A stretch of 34,821 nt of DNA from CG1-02-35-72 sp045046885 (GTDB lineage Bacteria > Bacteroidota > Bacteroidia > Flavobacteriales > Flavobacteriaceae): positions 1 to 34,821 of the forward strand of contig JASFYX010000056.1 of the NCBI GenBank assembly GCA_045046885.1, given 5' to 3'. Below are positions 8,029 through 16,092 of the stretch, piece after piece. Positions within the stretch are counted from its first letter, which is position 1. Every line of letters starts with the position of its first letter. The notes beneath the pieces are model-generated. The model saw only the letters and a program-made list of their open reading frames with translations. It was not told where the DNA came from and made no database searches. The translations under genes and the position numbers were made by a program.

Positions 8029-9339
8029 ATGACACGAGATTATTTTAAACTCAAACAGAACAACACCAATCTCAAAACTGAAATTATTGCCGGTATTACA
8101 ACCTTTATTGCTGGTATGTATATTATTGTTGTTAATCCTGCTATTTTAAAAGATGCCGGCATTCCGTATAACGCCGCATTAACCGCAACGGTATTACTCA
8201 GTGCTTTTCTTACCATTGCCATGGGATTATACGCTAAAAACCCCATTCTTGTAGCACCCGGTATGGGTATCAATGCTTATTTTACTTATAGCGTGGTTAT
8301 CGGCATGGGCGTCAGTCCTTATGTAGCATTAGGCGCCATTTTTTGGGCAGGTGTTTTCTTTGTTTTGATTTCTATATTAAATATTCGAACACTTATTGTT
8401 CAGGCCATCCCACAAAGTGTGCGTATTGGTGGTGCTGTGGGCATCGGTATTTTTATTGCACTTATCGGATTTCATAATTCAGGTTTTATCGTTGTAAAAG
8501 AGCCTTTTGTGGGGCTTGGAAAATTGAGTGCTACTACCGGAATTTTTCTTCTGGGACTTTTTACTACCATTGTTTTGGTACAAAAAAAAGTAAAAGGGGC
8601 ATTGATTTTCGGAATGATAATTACCACCTTATTGGCTTGGCCAATGGGTCGCTGGATTGGCACAGAAACACTGATCAAACCTAACGGGGTTTTTGCAGTA
8701 CCAGATTTTAGTTGGTTTTTTAAAGCCGATTTAATCAATTCGTTAAAATTCAGTTTTATCCCCATTGTGTTTGCCTTGCTGTTTGTAGATATGTTCGACA
8801 GTATTACCACTTTTGTGGGTGTTGCCGAGGCAACAGGTTTAAAAGATGACACAGGCAACCCCAAAAACATTAAAAAATCTATGATAGTTGATGGATTTGC
8901 CACCTTATTTGCCGGATTGTTTGGCACGACTTCGGGCACGGCATTTATAGAATCTGCTGCAGGAATTGAAGCTGGTGGTCGTACGGGATTAACCGCCGTA
9001 GTAACGGGCTTGTTATTTTTGCCGTTTTTGTTTTTTGCACCTGTGGCTGGGTTAATACCGCCGGTAGCTACCGCCCCTGTATTGGTTTTGGTAGGCGTAT
9101 TTATGGCAGCTCCTTTAAACGCCATTAAATGGAAAGATATGACAGAAGCCATTCCTGCATTTTTAACGATGGTACTTATTCCGCTTACCTACTCACTTAC
9201 ACAGGGCATTGTTTACGGCTTGCTTTCTTATACGCTGATACAAATTGTCAATAAAAATAGCAAAGACATTCCAGTTATGTTATGGGTTATAGATATCTTT
9301 TCGCTACTTATGTTGGCTATTGAATATAAAATAGTGTAA
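8029..9339 (+). CDS. NCS2-family purine permease (AzgA/PbuG type)
   Basis: This 436-residue inner-membrane protein has about 12-14 hydrophobic segments. It belongs to the NCS2 nucleobase transporters and most resembles the AzgA/PbuG branch, which takes up adenine, guanine or hypoxanthine. Hallmarks are the early TEIIAGITTFIAGMYIIVVN (about residues 18-37), the motif NPILVAPGMGINAYFTY (about 70-86), FVDMFDSITTFVGVAEATGL (about 247-266), and GTTSGTAFIESAAGIEAGGR (about 304-323) with substrate-site residues. It follows acs in the same direction, but the large hairpin between them argues for separate transcription. The choice of purine cannot be made from sequence. Confidence 0.92.
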   Translation: MTRDYFKLKQNNTNLKTEIIAGITTFIAGMYIIVVNPAILKDAGIPYNAALTATVLLSAFLTIAMGLYAKNPILVAPGMGINAYFTYSVVIGMGVSPYVALGAIFWAGVFFVLISILNIRTLIVQAIPQSVRIGGAVGIGIFIALIGFHNSGFIVVKEPFVGLGKLSATTGIFLLGLFTTIVLVQKKVKGALIFGMIITTLLAWPMGRWIGTETLIKPNGVFAVPDFSWFFKADLINSLKFSFIPIVFALLFVDMFDSITTFVGVAEATGLKDDTGNPKNIKKSMIVDGFATLFAGLFGTTSGTAFIESAAGIEAGGRTGLTAVVTGLLFLPFLFFAPVAGLIPPVATAPVLVLVGVFMAAPLNAIKWKDMTEAIPAFLTMVLIPLTYSLTQGIVYGLLSYTLIQIVNKNSKDIPVMLWVIDIFSLLMLAIEYKIV

Positions 9340-9371
9340 ATATTTAACTTTCAGAATTTGATGCTTGTGAT

Positions 9372-10139
9372 TTAAATTTTCTCTCTTTCCGCCTCCCACT
9401 CGCGTCTAAACCTAAGCATTTCGGCATCTATAACTTTTTTAGATTGGCTGATAAGATAGTCCACATCATCAGATAAAATAGGCTCTAGATAACTAATTTT
9501 AACTTCGGTACGCCATTTACCGAAACAACGTATAAAATGCGGTACAAAAGTATCATTGCCAATCCACGCGTCGTTTATATCTTTAAAGTCTATGGCTACA
9601 GGTAGAACAGGAATACCCAATTGGGCGGCTACAATAAAGCCTCCGGGTTTAAAGGCAATAGTCGTCGGTTCTATATGTGTGGTGCCTTCGGGTGCCAACA
9701 AAATGGAATAACCGTTTTTTAAAACTGCACTCATTTTTTTTAAGGTATCTTTTCGGCTGTATCTACTCTCGCGTTGTACAAAAATAACCCCTGTTGTTTT
9801 ACAGACATCGCCTATTAAAGGCCACGATTCGACTTCTTTTTTTCCTACCGGATAAGCCAAAATATTCTTTAAAATAACAACAGGATCATAATAACTACGG
9901 TGATTAAAAACTATTAAACCCGATTGGGTAAATTCTTTACCATATTGGGTTATTTTTGTCCCCAATAACACTATAATTATTCTGATAATAGAACGGCGAT
10001 AGACAATACCTCTGTATAACTTTTTATTTTTATCGCTGTAAAAAAGATTGGTAACTAAAATAAAGGCATAAATAATGCTTGCTACCAATAAAAAAAGGAC
10101 GAGTCTGATAAGCGCCAATACCGTTCTTAAAATACCCAT
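9372..10139 (-). CDS. PlsC-type 1-acylglycerol-3-phosphate acyltransferase family protein
   Basis: This is a membrane-bound acyltransferase that probably adds an acyl chain to a lysophospholipid or related lipid. The 255-residue protein opens with a strongly hydrophobic anchor (VLALIRLVLFLLVASIIYAF). Motif I, NHRSYYDP, is the H-x4-D catalytic pair. Motif III appears as APEGTTHIEPT, slightly different from the usual FPEGTRS, with the last Arg replaced by Thr-His. Motif IV is PVLPVAIDF. Its ATG follows directly on the TAG stop of the M42 peptidase gene upstream, so the two are cotranscribed. The exact acceptor (phospholipid or ornithine-type lipid) cannot be told. Confidence 0.85.
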   Translation of the reverse strand: MGILRTVLALIRLVLFLLVASIIYAFILVTNLFYSDKNKKLYRGIVYRRSIIRIIIVLLGTKITQYGKEFTQSGLIVFNHRSYYDPVVILKNILAYPVGKKEVESWPLIGDVCKTTGVIFVQRESRYSRKDTLKKMSAVLKNGYSILLAPEGTTHIEPTTIAFKPGGFIVAAQLGIPVLPVAIDFKDINDAWIGNDTFVPHFIRCFGKWRTEVKISYLEPILSDDVDYLISQSKKVIDAEMLRFRREWEAEREKI

Positions 10140-11222
10140 CTATTTAAAATAACTAAAACTTTTGTTGGGATTTATTTCTAATAACAAATTATAAATAAGC
10201 TTAATAACATTTTCAACATCGTCTTTATGAACCATTTCTACTGTAGTGTGCATATAACGCAATGCCAATGAAATTAATGCCGATGGCACACCGCCATTAC
10301 TGTAGGCAAAAGCATCGGTATCTGTCCCTGTAGCACGTGATGACGCTAAGCGTTGAAACGGAATTTTATGTTTTTCGGCTGTATCTAATATCAGTTCTCT
10401 TAAGTTATTTTGAACTGCTGGTGCATAAGTTATTACTGGTCCGGCGCCACATTTTGTTTCGCCTTCTTTCTTTTTTTCTATCATAGGTGTTGTGGTATCA
10501 TGACATACATCTGTTACAATAGCCACATTAGGATTTATGGTATGTGTAATCATTTCGGCGCCACGTAAACCAATTTCTTCTTGAACAGAATTGGTTATGT
10601 ACAGACCAAAAGGCAAAGTTTTTTTATTTTCTTTTAACAATCTGGCAACTTGTGCAATCATAAAACCGCCCATACGATTGTCTAAAGCGCGACACACAAA
10701 ATTGTTTTTGTTCAAAATCATAAATTCATCTGGATAGGTAATAACACAGCCCACATGAACGCCTAATTTTTCTACTTCTTCTTTCTTTTGACAACCCACA
10801 TCTATAAAAATATTATCTAGTTTAGGCGCTTCTTCTTTACCGCCAATTCTTGTATGGATAGCCGGCCAACCAAAAACACCTTTCACAATACCTTTTTTTG
10901 TGTGGATATTCACGCGTTTAGCAGGTGCAATTTGATGATCGCTACCGCCATTACGGATAACATAAATAAGTCCTTCTGGGGTGATATAATTTACGTACCA
11001 ACTAATTTCATCGGCGTGACCTTCTATAACCACTTTAAAAGGCGCATCGGGATTTATTACGCCCACTGCTGTTCCGTAACTATCTGTTATAAAAGTATCA
11101 ACATAAGGTTTGAGATAATTCATCCAAATTTTTTGTCCTTCGCTTTCGTAGCCAGTAGGTGCGGCATTATTTAAATATTTTTCTAAAAATTTTACAGCGT
11201 CTTTATTTAATACTGATTTCAT
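10140..11222 (-). CDS. M42-family aminopeptidase (glutamyl aminopeptidase/endoglucanase family)
   Basis: This is a cytosolic co-catalytic dinuclear metallopeptidase of family M42, relatives of which form TET-like dodecamers and trim peptides from the N-terminus. The 360-residue protein shows metal and catalytic residues in order: IEGHADEISWYV (first His ligand and nearby Asp), CRALDNRMGG (bridging Asp), NSVQEEIGLRGAEM (catalytic Glu and Glu ligand), VTDVCHDTTTP (Asp ligand) and MHTTVEMVHKDDV (final His). The frame is open 25 codons upstream of the chosen ATG, but that part lies over the promoter region and reads as AT-rich filler, so the MKSVLNKDAV start is preferred. It abuts the acyltransferase gene without a gap and is divergent from the DUF4294 gene. 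Confidence 0.93.
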   Translation of the reverse strand: MKSVLNKDAVKFLEKYLNNAAPTGYESEGQKIWMNYLKPYVDTFITDSYGTAVGVINPDAPFKVVIEGHADEISWYVNYITPEGLIYVIRNGGSDHQIAPAKRVNIHTKKGIVKGVFGWPAIHTRIGGKEEAPKLDNIFIDVGCQKKEEVEKLGVHVGCVITYPDEFMILNKNNFVCRALDNRMGGFMIAQVARLLKENKKTLPFGLYITNSVQEEIGLRGAEMITHTINPNVAIVTDVCHDTTTPMIEKKKEGETKCGAGPVITYAPAVQNNLRELILDTAEKHKIPFQRLASSRATGTDTDAFAYSNGGVPSALISLALRYMHTTVEMVHKDDVENVIKLIYNLLLEINPNKSFSYFK

Positions 11223-11243
11223 TGTTTTATTAATTTTGATGTT

Positions 11244-11251
11244 CAAAAATA
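11244..11251 (-). promoter_or_regulatory. -7 promoter box TATTTTTG for the M42 peptidase gene
   Basis: This perfect TAnnTTTG match points towards the M42 gene and lies 21 bases before its ATG. A mirror-image box for the divergent DUF4294 gene sits 27 bases away, so the two promoters overlap in space. Confidence 0.5.
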
Positions 11252-11277
11252 CAATTATTATTAAGGATTTTTTCTTG

Positions 11278-11285
11278 TATTTTTG
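11278..11285 (+). promoter_or_regulatory. -7 promoter box TATTTTTG for the DUF4294 gene
   Basis: This is a perfect match to TAnnTTTG, 21 bases before the ATG at 11307, followed by an A-rich leader (ATCAAAAGAAGATT) of the kind favoured for initiation in Bacteroidota. Confidence 0.5.
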
Positions 11286-11306
11286 AAATATCATCAAAAG
11301 AAGATT

Positions 11307-12002
11307 ATGCGCTATTTATTTTACATTTTATTACTGAGCCTTTTAAGTGTACAAGCGCAAGAAAGAGAGGAGTTTAAACAGGATTCGCTTCTTAAAAAAT
11401 ATAATTTTATCGTCATTCAAAACGATTCGGCTACTATTAATTTAAAAACGGTTTTTGTTTTAAAACACTTAAAATTCAAAACTAAGCGTGAAGCACTATA
11501 CTATTATTGGTATCGTAAAAAAGTGCTTAAAACCTATCCGTATGCGACGCTTGCCGCCGAAAAACTAACCGATTTAAACAGAGACTTAGAACGTATTAAA
11601 AGAAAACACAAACGCAAGAAGTACATAAAAAAGATGCAAAAGTACATGCAGGGTGAGTTTACCAATCAGCTTAAAAAAATGACGCGTACAGAAGGACGTA
11701 TTCTTATAAAATTGGTGTATCGGCAAACCGGAAAAACTGTTTTTAACTTGATAAAAGATTACCGCAGCGGTTGGAAAGCTTTTTGGTATCAAACTACCGC
11801 CAGATTGTTTAAACTGTCGCTTAAAAAAGAATACCACCCTGAGATATCAGGTAAAGATTTTATTATTGAAGACATCTTACAAAGGGCTTTTATAGATGGC
11901 AGATTAATTAAACAAGCGCCTAAATACCCTATTGATTTTGAAAAGTTAAGTGCCCAATACAATAAAATTGGCTACGAAAAAGAAATTACTTCAAAAGAAT
12001 AA
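11307..12002 (+). CDS. DUF4294 domain exported protein
   Basis: The function is unknown. The 231-residue protein starts with a cleavable-looking signal peptide (MRYLFYILLLSLLSVQAQE). The rest matches what I know of DUF4294, a domain restricted to Bacteroidota: an aromatic YYWYRKKVLKTYPYATLAAE segment, a strongly basic helix (about residues 92-110, RIKRKHKRKKYIKKMQKYM), and EGRILIKLVYRQTGKTVFNL followed by a Trp-rich DYRSGWKAFWYQ. The protein is very basic. The start at 11307 is chosen over an earlier in-frame codon because it begins the signal peptide and lies downstream of a promoter box. It is divergently paired with the M42 peptidase gene. Confidence 0.85.
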   Translation: MRYLFYILLLSLLSVQAQEREEFKQDSLLKKYNFIVIQNDSATINLKTVFVLKHLKFKTKREALYYYWYRKKVLKTYPYATLAAEKLTDLNRDLERIKRKHKRKKYIKKMQKYMQGEFTNQLKKMTRTEGRILIKLVYRQTGKTVFNLIKDYRSGWKAFWYQTTARLFKLSLKKEYHPEISGKDFIIEDILQRAFIDGRLIKQAPKYPIDFEKLSAQYNKIGYEKEITSKE

Positions 12003-12080
12003 AGATGTATAAAGTCTGGAGTCGGGAGCCAAAAGTAAGAAGTTTATAATACTATATCACTTATTTCAAACTGCGACAGA

Positions 12081-12112
12081 ACAAATCAGCGAAAAATCAT
12101 CACAAATCAGCG
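12081..12112. repeat. Short direct repeat ACAAATCAGCG x2 in intergenic filler
   Basis: ACAAATCAGCG occurs at 12081-12091 and again at 12102-12112, a 21-base period, inside the 161-base convergent gap. The same gap holds AGTCTGGAGTCGGGAG near 12015-12030 and GCGTTATCTGCGTG just after the second copy. The composition is unlike the AT-rich flanks, and from memory similar strings occur between genes in other Bacteroidota, so this is probably a decayed dispersed repeat. I see no gene in the gap. Confidence 0.4.
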
Positions 12113-12163
12113 TTATCTGCGTGCCTTTATTTATTAAAGCATGTTTTACCTCCGTCCTACTTA

Positions 12164-13825
12164 CTATTCTTCCAATCCCAAAACTTTAGCACCTTGTTCA
12201 AAAATAACATCTACAGGAATATTAGCCTTGGTCAATCTGTCTAAATCTTTTTGTAATTGTGCGTCTATAATGCCTTTTTGTTGCACTAATTTTTCAACAG
12301 CCTCAAAATCACCTTCACCTTGCAAACTCAAAATAAGTTGCGATAAATCTTTCATGGCTGTGGTCATTTTATCATAATTTACACTGTAAGTGTTATCTTC
12401 ATTTCTGGTAAAAGCGCCTTTTTCTTTAAAAAAATTAAAGCGTACCATATTGGCAATACCATGAGCATCGGCAGCCCCGAAACGCACAGATCTAAAAATA
12501 CTGGCTAAAAAAGTAGTCATATAATCTTTCATATCGCCACCCAATTCGCCTTTAGCGTGCAGTTGTTGTACCATATAGAGTCCTAAAATATCGGCTTTGC
12601 CTTCTTCTAAAGCTGAGTAGTATTTTTTTAAAGCCTCTCGTACCGTACCTTTACCGTTTATGGTATTTTTTATACCCAAGCCGTGCGCGACTTCATGAAA
12701 CATAGTATTGGCAAAAAAAGCATCGAATGTTATGTGTTTTTGCTGGTCTTTGGCGATTAGTTCTTTTGCAATAGGCACAAGAATTTTATCGAATTTGGCA
12801 CGCATAGCATTCTTTAACTGCAAACGACGTGAGCCCTTTTGCAATTGTACTTTTTCGTCATTTGGTAAGTTAATGGCAATGGTTTTACCCCCCGAATTGG
12901 CTTCGCCGGCATAGTACACAACGTCATAAGCATTTAAGTCTGATTTAGCAGCAGGTTTTTCTTGTTTGTATTTGGCTTGTACGGGTAAATTGGCTTGAAG
13001 CTCCGGTAAAAAGCTGACGAATTTTGCCAATTTTTTACTCCAAACCATATCTTTAATAAGGACGTAACCTTCGTGAGCGGATTTGTAACCAAACATTTTA
13101 TCTTCATAAGTCTCAATAGGACCTATAACAATATCCAATTGATTGGTTTTCATATCCATCCACGCCATATCACTCTCAAAATAATCATCATTCAACAAGG
13201 CTTTAGCACGTAGATACAAATACTTTTTAAGTCCTCTATTATCGGCTAATTTAGCCGCCTGACCTAATAATCCTGCCACTTGCTTAACCTGTTTTTCAAA
13301 CATTTTATGATAAGGCACAGTGTATAAATTACCCGTTTTCTCATCACGTCTCACAAAAGTATATAAGTCGGCTTTATCAGCAGATTTAAATTTTTCAAAC
13401 TCTTCTTTTCGCATATCTTGCGGATAAAAATTAGCTCCGTCGGGTTTTGGCCCTACCCCTTCAATAAAGGCCTTATTATTGTCTAGTCTATCCCAAGGCC
13501 CATAATTAATTTCAACAAACTCTTTGGTATCTTTACCTTTAACAGTCTTCATCAAAGCCTTTTTATCGCCGTAAGTTTCTTGCCAAAATAAGTCGTTCAT
13601 TATATCGGCTGCTTTTATTAAAATAGGCAACATTTTTTTCTGATTGGCACTCAGTTTACTCAAATCGCTCGTGAGTTTAACCGATACATATTTTTGAATA
13701 TTTTTTTCCATATCCGATTTAAAATCAGTTGTAGTTACTTGTTTTTTAGGATTGCGAGCTGTATCAGTTTTACAACTGTAAAATCCTAAAAACAAAACGA
13801 TGATTGCTAAATACTTTGATTTCAT
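12164..13825 (-). CDS. M49-like metallopeptidase lipoprotein
   Basis: This is a probable zinc peptidase related to dipeptidyl peptidase III (family M49), anchored as a lipoprotein. The 553-residue protein starts MKSKYLAIIVLFLGFYSCK, with a lipobox Cys at residue 18. Zinc ligands are visible as NTMFHEVAHGLGI (about residues 374-386) and the downstream ALEEGKADILGLYMVQQ, matching the second Glu-rich motif of M49 (EECRAD-like). The first motif is HExxH rather than the HExxxH of classic DPP III. From memory, related proteins in databases are sometimes mislabelled dihydrofolate reductase; nothing here supports that. The gene starts eight bases after the MscS stop, so both are likely in one operon. 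Confidence 0.8.
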   Translation of the reverse strand: MKSKYLAIIVLFLGFYSCKTDTARNPKKQVTTTDFKSDMEKNIQKYVSVKLTSDLSKLSANQKKMLPILIKAADIMNDLFWQETYGDKKALMKTVKGKDTKEFVEINYGPWDRLDNNKAFIEGVGPKPDGANFYPQDMRKEEFEKFKSADKADLYTFVRRDEKTGNLYTVPYHKMFEKQVKQVAGLLGQAAKLADNRGLKKYLYLRAKALLNDDYFESDMAWMDMKTNQLDIVIGPIETYEDKMFGYKSAHEGYVLIKDMVWSKKLAKFVSFLPELQANLPVQAKYKQEKPAAKSDLNAYDVVYYAGEANSGGKTIAINLPNDEKVQLQKGSRRLQLKNAMRAKFDKILVPIAKELIAKDQQKHITFDAFFANTMFHEVAHGLGIKNTINGKGTVREALKKYYSALEEGKADILGLYMVQQLHAKGELGGDMKDYMTTFLASIFRSVRFGAADAHGIANMVRFNFFKEKGAFTRNEDNTYSVNYDKMTTAMKDLSQLILSLQGEGDFEAVEKLVQQKGIIDAQLQKDLDRLTKANIPVDVIFEQGAKVLGLEE

Positions 13826-13833
13826 ATTAATTT

Positions 13834-15450
13834 TTAGTTTTTATTAAAATCTTCTATTACTTTTTTGATGGTCTTATTTAAGTCTTCTGGATTGGTTTTA
13901 TAAGCCATATCAAATCCTTTTTTCTCAGGAAATTGTTCTATCATAACCGTTGTAGATGGAAAAGCAAAATCGACACCTAAACCTTTAGCCAATTTAACAA
14001 TGGCAATATGTAAACGGTGTCTGGCTGATTGTTCTTGATTCCAATCTAAAGATATAAAATAAGTATTCATTAGAATAAGTAAAGCCGAATCGCCAAAGCC
14101 AGAAAATTCTACATTATAAGCATCACTTCGTGTATCTGGATGTGCTTTTATAAGCTCTCTAATACCATCAACAAAAGCTTCTATCAATTCGGGTGGCGTA
14201 TCATAACGCAAACCCAATTGCGTATTATAACGGCGGTATAAACGCAAACCTTTATTATTAACAACTATTTCTGCCAATGAGCTATTCGGAATTTGAAATA
14301 ACGATGTATCGGCAGCACGTACGCGTGTTGATCTAAAACCAACAGCTTCTACAGTTCCTACAACGCCACCCGCTTCAATCCAATCGCCAATCTGAAAAGG
14401 TTGGTCTAAGAATATCATAAAAGTACCTATCAGGTTTTTAACCGTATCTTGAGAAGCCAAAGCTACCGCCAAACCACCAATTGACATCCCTGCAATAAGG
14501 GTTGTTGTATCTACTCCGAAGAGTTTTAACACATTAAAAATACCAATTATTATAACCAATCCACGTAGTAAATTATTTAGAATAGGCACTAATTGATCGT
14601 CTAATTTACTAGCCGTTCTAGAAGCAATATCTGCATAAATTTGCATCACAACTTGTACCAATTTTAAAAACACATAAATCCAAAATACAGTTCTAGCAAT
14701 ATCTAAACCCAAGAATAAAAAGCTATTGATATTTATGGGAAACTCTAAAATGGGCAAGCCTTTTTCTATAAACCAAAAAACTAAAATTAAAGTTATAGGA
14801 CGCGATAATTTTTTAATAGCAGCGGTAACTTCTTCTGATGTGTTTTTAACCAATACGGTTTCAATGCTCTTTAAAACAGCAAAGATGACACGCTTAAATA
14901 AGTGGAAAAGAAATACAGATATAATTAATAAGATTAAAAAACCTACAATTTGCCAAAGCTCAATACCCAGAAAATTTTTGTGCATAGATACGGGTATGAG
15001 TCCTTTTATAAAAGTACTTCCCCAAGGAAATACTTGATTGTATAATTTATCAATATTTTCTACAGTACTTTCTGAATAATACCAATTATCGCCCACTTTT
15101 TCAAGATAAATTTCAGGCATTTTAACAGGGAATAAAGGATAAACATGTGGATTTGAAACTTGCGTTGTATCTTTAAAATTAGGATTTTTTGGTAGTTTAT
15201 CCATATCGACAAATAGACCACGACCATCTAATATCTTTTTAAGTTTTATAGCTTTTTGCGCTGCTTTTTTACCTTTTAATCCAAAAATAGTTTTAGCTGC
15301 TAACTCGGGTTGATAAGAATCTTGTTGCAAAAAATACAGATGTGTATGTACAGTTGCGTAAGGAGAATTTAACTTAGCTTGGGTTTCATTTGATTGTTGG
15401 GCAAAACCAAAAAAACCAATGAATAAAAATAGCGATAATAGATATTTCAT
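13834..15450 (-). CDS. MscS-family mechanosensitive channel with periplasmic N-terminal region
   Basis: This is an inner-membrane small-conductance mechanosensitive channel that relieves turgor in hypo-osmotic shock. The 538-residue protein has a signal-like start (MKYLLSLFLFIGFFGFAQQ), about 150 residues of periplasmic domain, several membrane helices, and then the MscS core. The pore-lining helix and beta domain appear as GLAVALASQDTVKNLIGTF (about residues 355-373), then FLDQPFQIGDWI, GTVEAVGFRSTRVRAAD and FQIPNSSLAEIVVNN, a textbook MscS stretch. The C-terminal alpha/beta domain follows. The frame is open 47 codons upstream of the chosen ATG, but the signal peptide fixes the start. The M49-like peptidase gene follows after eight bases. 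Confidence 0.93.
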   Translation of the reverse strand: MKYLLSLFLFIGFFGFAQQSNETQAKLNSPYATVHTHLYFLQQDSYQPELAAKTIFGLKGKKAAQKAIKLKKILDGRGLFVDMDKLPKNPNFKDTTQVSNPHVYPLFPVKMPEIYLEKVGDNWYYSESTVENIDKLYNQVFPWGSTFIKGLIPVSMHKNFLGIELWQIVGFLILLIISVFLFHLFKRVIFAVLKSIETVLVKNTSEEVTAAIKKLSRPITLILVFWFIEKGLPILEFPININSFLFLGLDIARTVFWIYVFLKLVQVVMQIYADIASRTASKLDDQLVPILNNLLRGLVIIIGIFNVLKLFGVDTTTLIAGMSIGGLAVALASQDTVKNLIGTFMIFLDQPFQIGDWIEAGGVVGTVEAVGFRSTRVRAADTSLFQIPNSSLAEIVVNNKGLRLYRRYNTQLGLRYDTPPELIEAFVDGIRELIKAHPDTRSDAYNVEFSGFGDSALLILMNTYFISLDWNQEQSARHRLHIAIVKLAKGLGVDFAFPSTTVMIEQFPEKKGFDMAYKTNPEDLNKTIKKVIEDFNKN

Positions 15451-15559
15451 GTTAAATAATGTTAAACACTTGTTAAATGCTTTTTCAAAAATAAACCTTT
15501 TAGCTTTAGTTTGGTCATAGCAGTGTAAATAAATTATAAAATTTCTAAAATATAAAGTT

Positions 15560-16030
15560 ATGAAAAATTTAATAGCACTAATGGCACTCATTTTAAGTTT
15601 AAATATGTCTGCTCAAAAAATGAATAACACACCTCAAAGAGGAATGTTACCAAATTTCACACCCGAACAACATGCCACTATAAAATCTAAACAAATGGCA
15701 TTACACCTTGATCTAAACAAGCAACAAGAAAAACAAGTGTACGGTCTTGTTTTAAAACAAGAAGAATCTAAAGAAAAATTTAGAAAAAAACGACGTGCTG
15801 CATTTATTAATGGCGAAAGACCTACAGAGGCGCAACAATTTGACAGAATGAATAAAGGTTTAGATAGTAAGATTACTTTTCAAAAAAATCTTAAAAATAT
15901 ACTTAGCAACAAACAATACACTCAGTGGAAAAAAGAAGCTGGAAAAAGAGCCCAAATGCGCCAAAAAATGAAAAATAATCATCCAAGAAAAAAAGGAGGT
16001 TCTAAAAAACGCCAAAGACAAAGATTTTAG
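15560..16030 (+). CDS. Small exported basic protein, Spy/CpxP-like in outline
   Basis: I do not recognise a characterised family with certainty. The 156-residue protein has a signal peptide (MKNLIALMALILSLNMSAQK) and then an all-helical, highly charged body. A segment near residues 34-60 (TPEQHATIKSKQMALHLDLN, then KQQEKQVYGLV) and a later NLKNILSNKQYTQWKKEAGK resemble the LTxxQ-type repeats of Spy/CpxP-like periplasmic proteins and of DUF4890 proteins in Bacteroidota. The C-terminal 35 residues are almost entirely Lys/Arg/Gln with a PRKKGGSKKRQRQRF end, which could bind polyanions. It is a single gene divergent from the MscS gene and is followed by a good terminator. Confidence 0.7.
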   Translation: MKNLIALMALILSLNMSAQKMNNTPQRGMLPNFTPEQHATIKSKQMALHLDLNKQQEKQVYGLVLKQEESKEKFRKKRRAAFINGERPTEAQQFDRMNKGLDSKITFQKNLKNILSNKQYTQWKKEAGKRAQMRQKMKNNHPRKKGGSKKRQRQRF

Positions 16031-16063
16031 TAATTAGAGTTAGTTTTAAATATTTTGTTAATC

Positions 16064-16092
16064 AAGGCTGCCCGAATTGGGTGGCCTTTTTT
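16064..16092 (+). terminator. Rho-independent terminator
   Basis: AAGGCTGCCC and GGGTGGCCTT form a ten-pair stem with two G-T pairs and a GAATT loop, followed by TTTTTTATTTTTTAATTTTT. It ends the small exported protein gene and sits directly against the stop of the convergent LysM hydrolase gene. Confidence 0.85.

Noticed and set aside
8472..9152. Long open frame antisense to the NCS2 permease gene
   Set aside because: It mirrors a strongly coding membrane protein, has low-complexity Ala/Asn/Lys/Pro-rich content and no recognisable motif; it is a shadow of the real gene.
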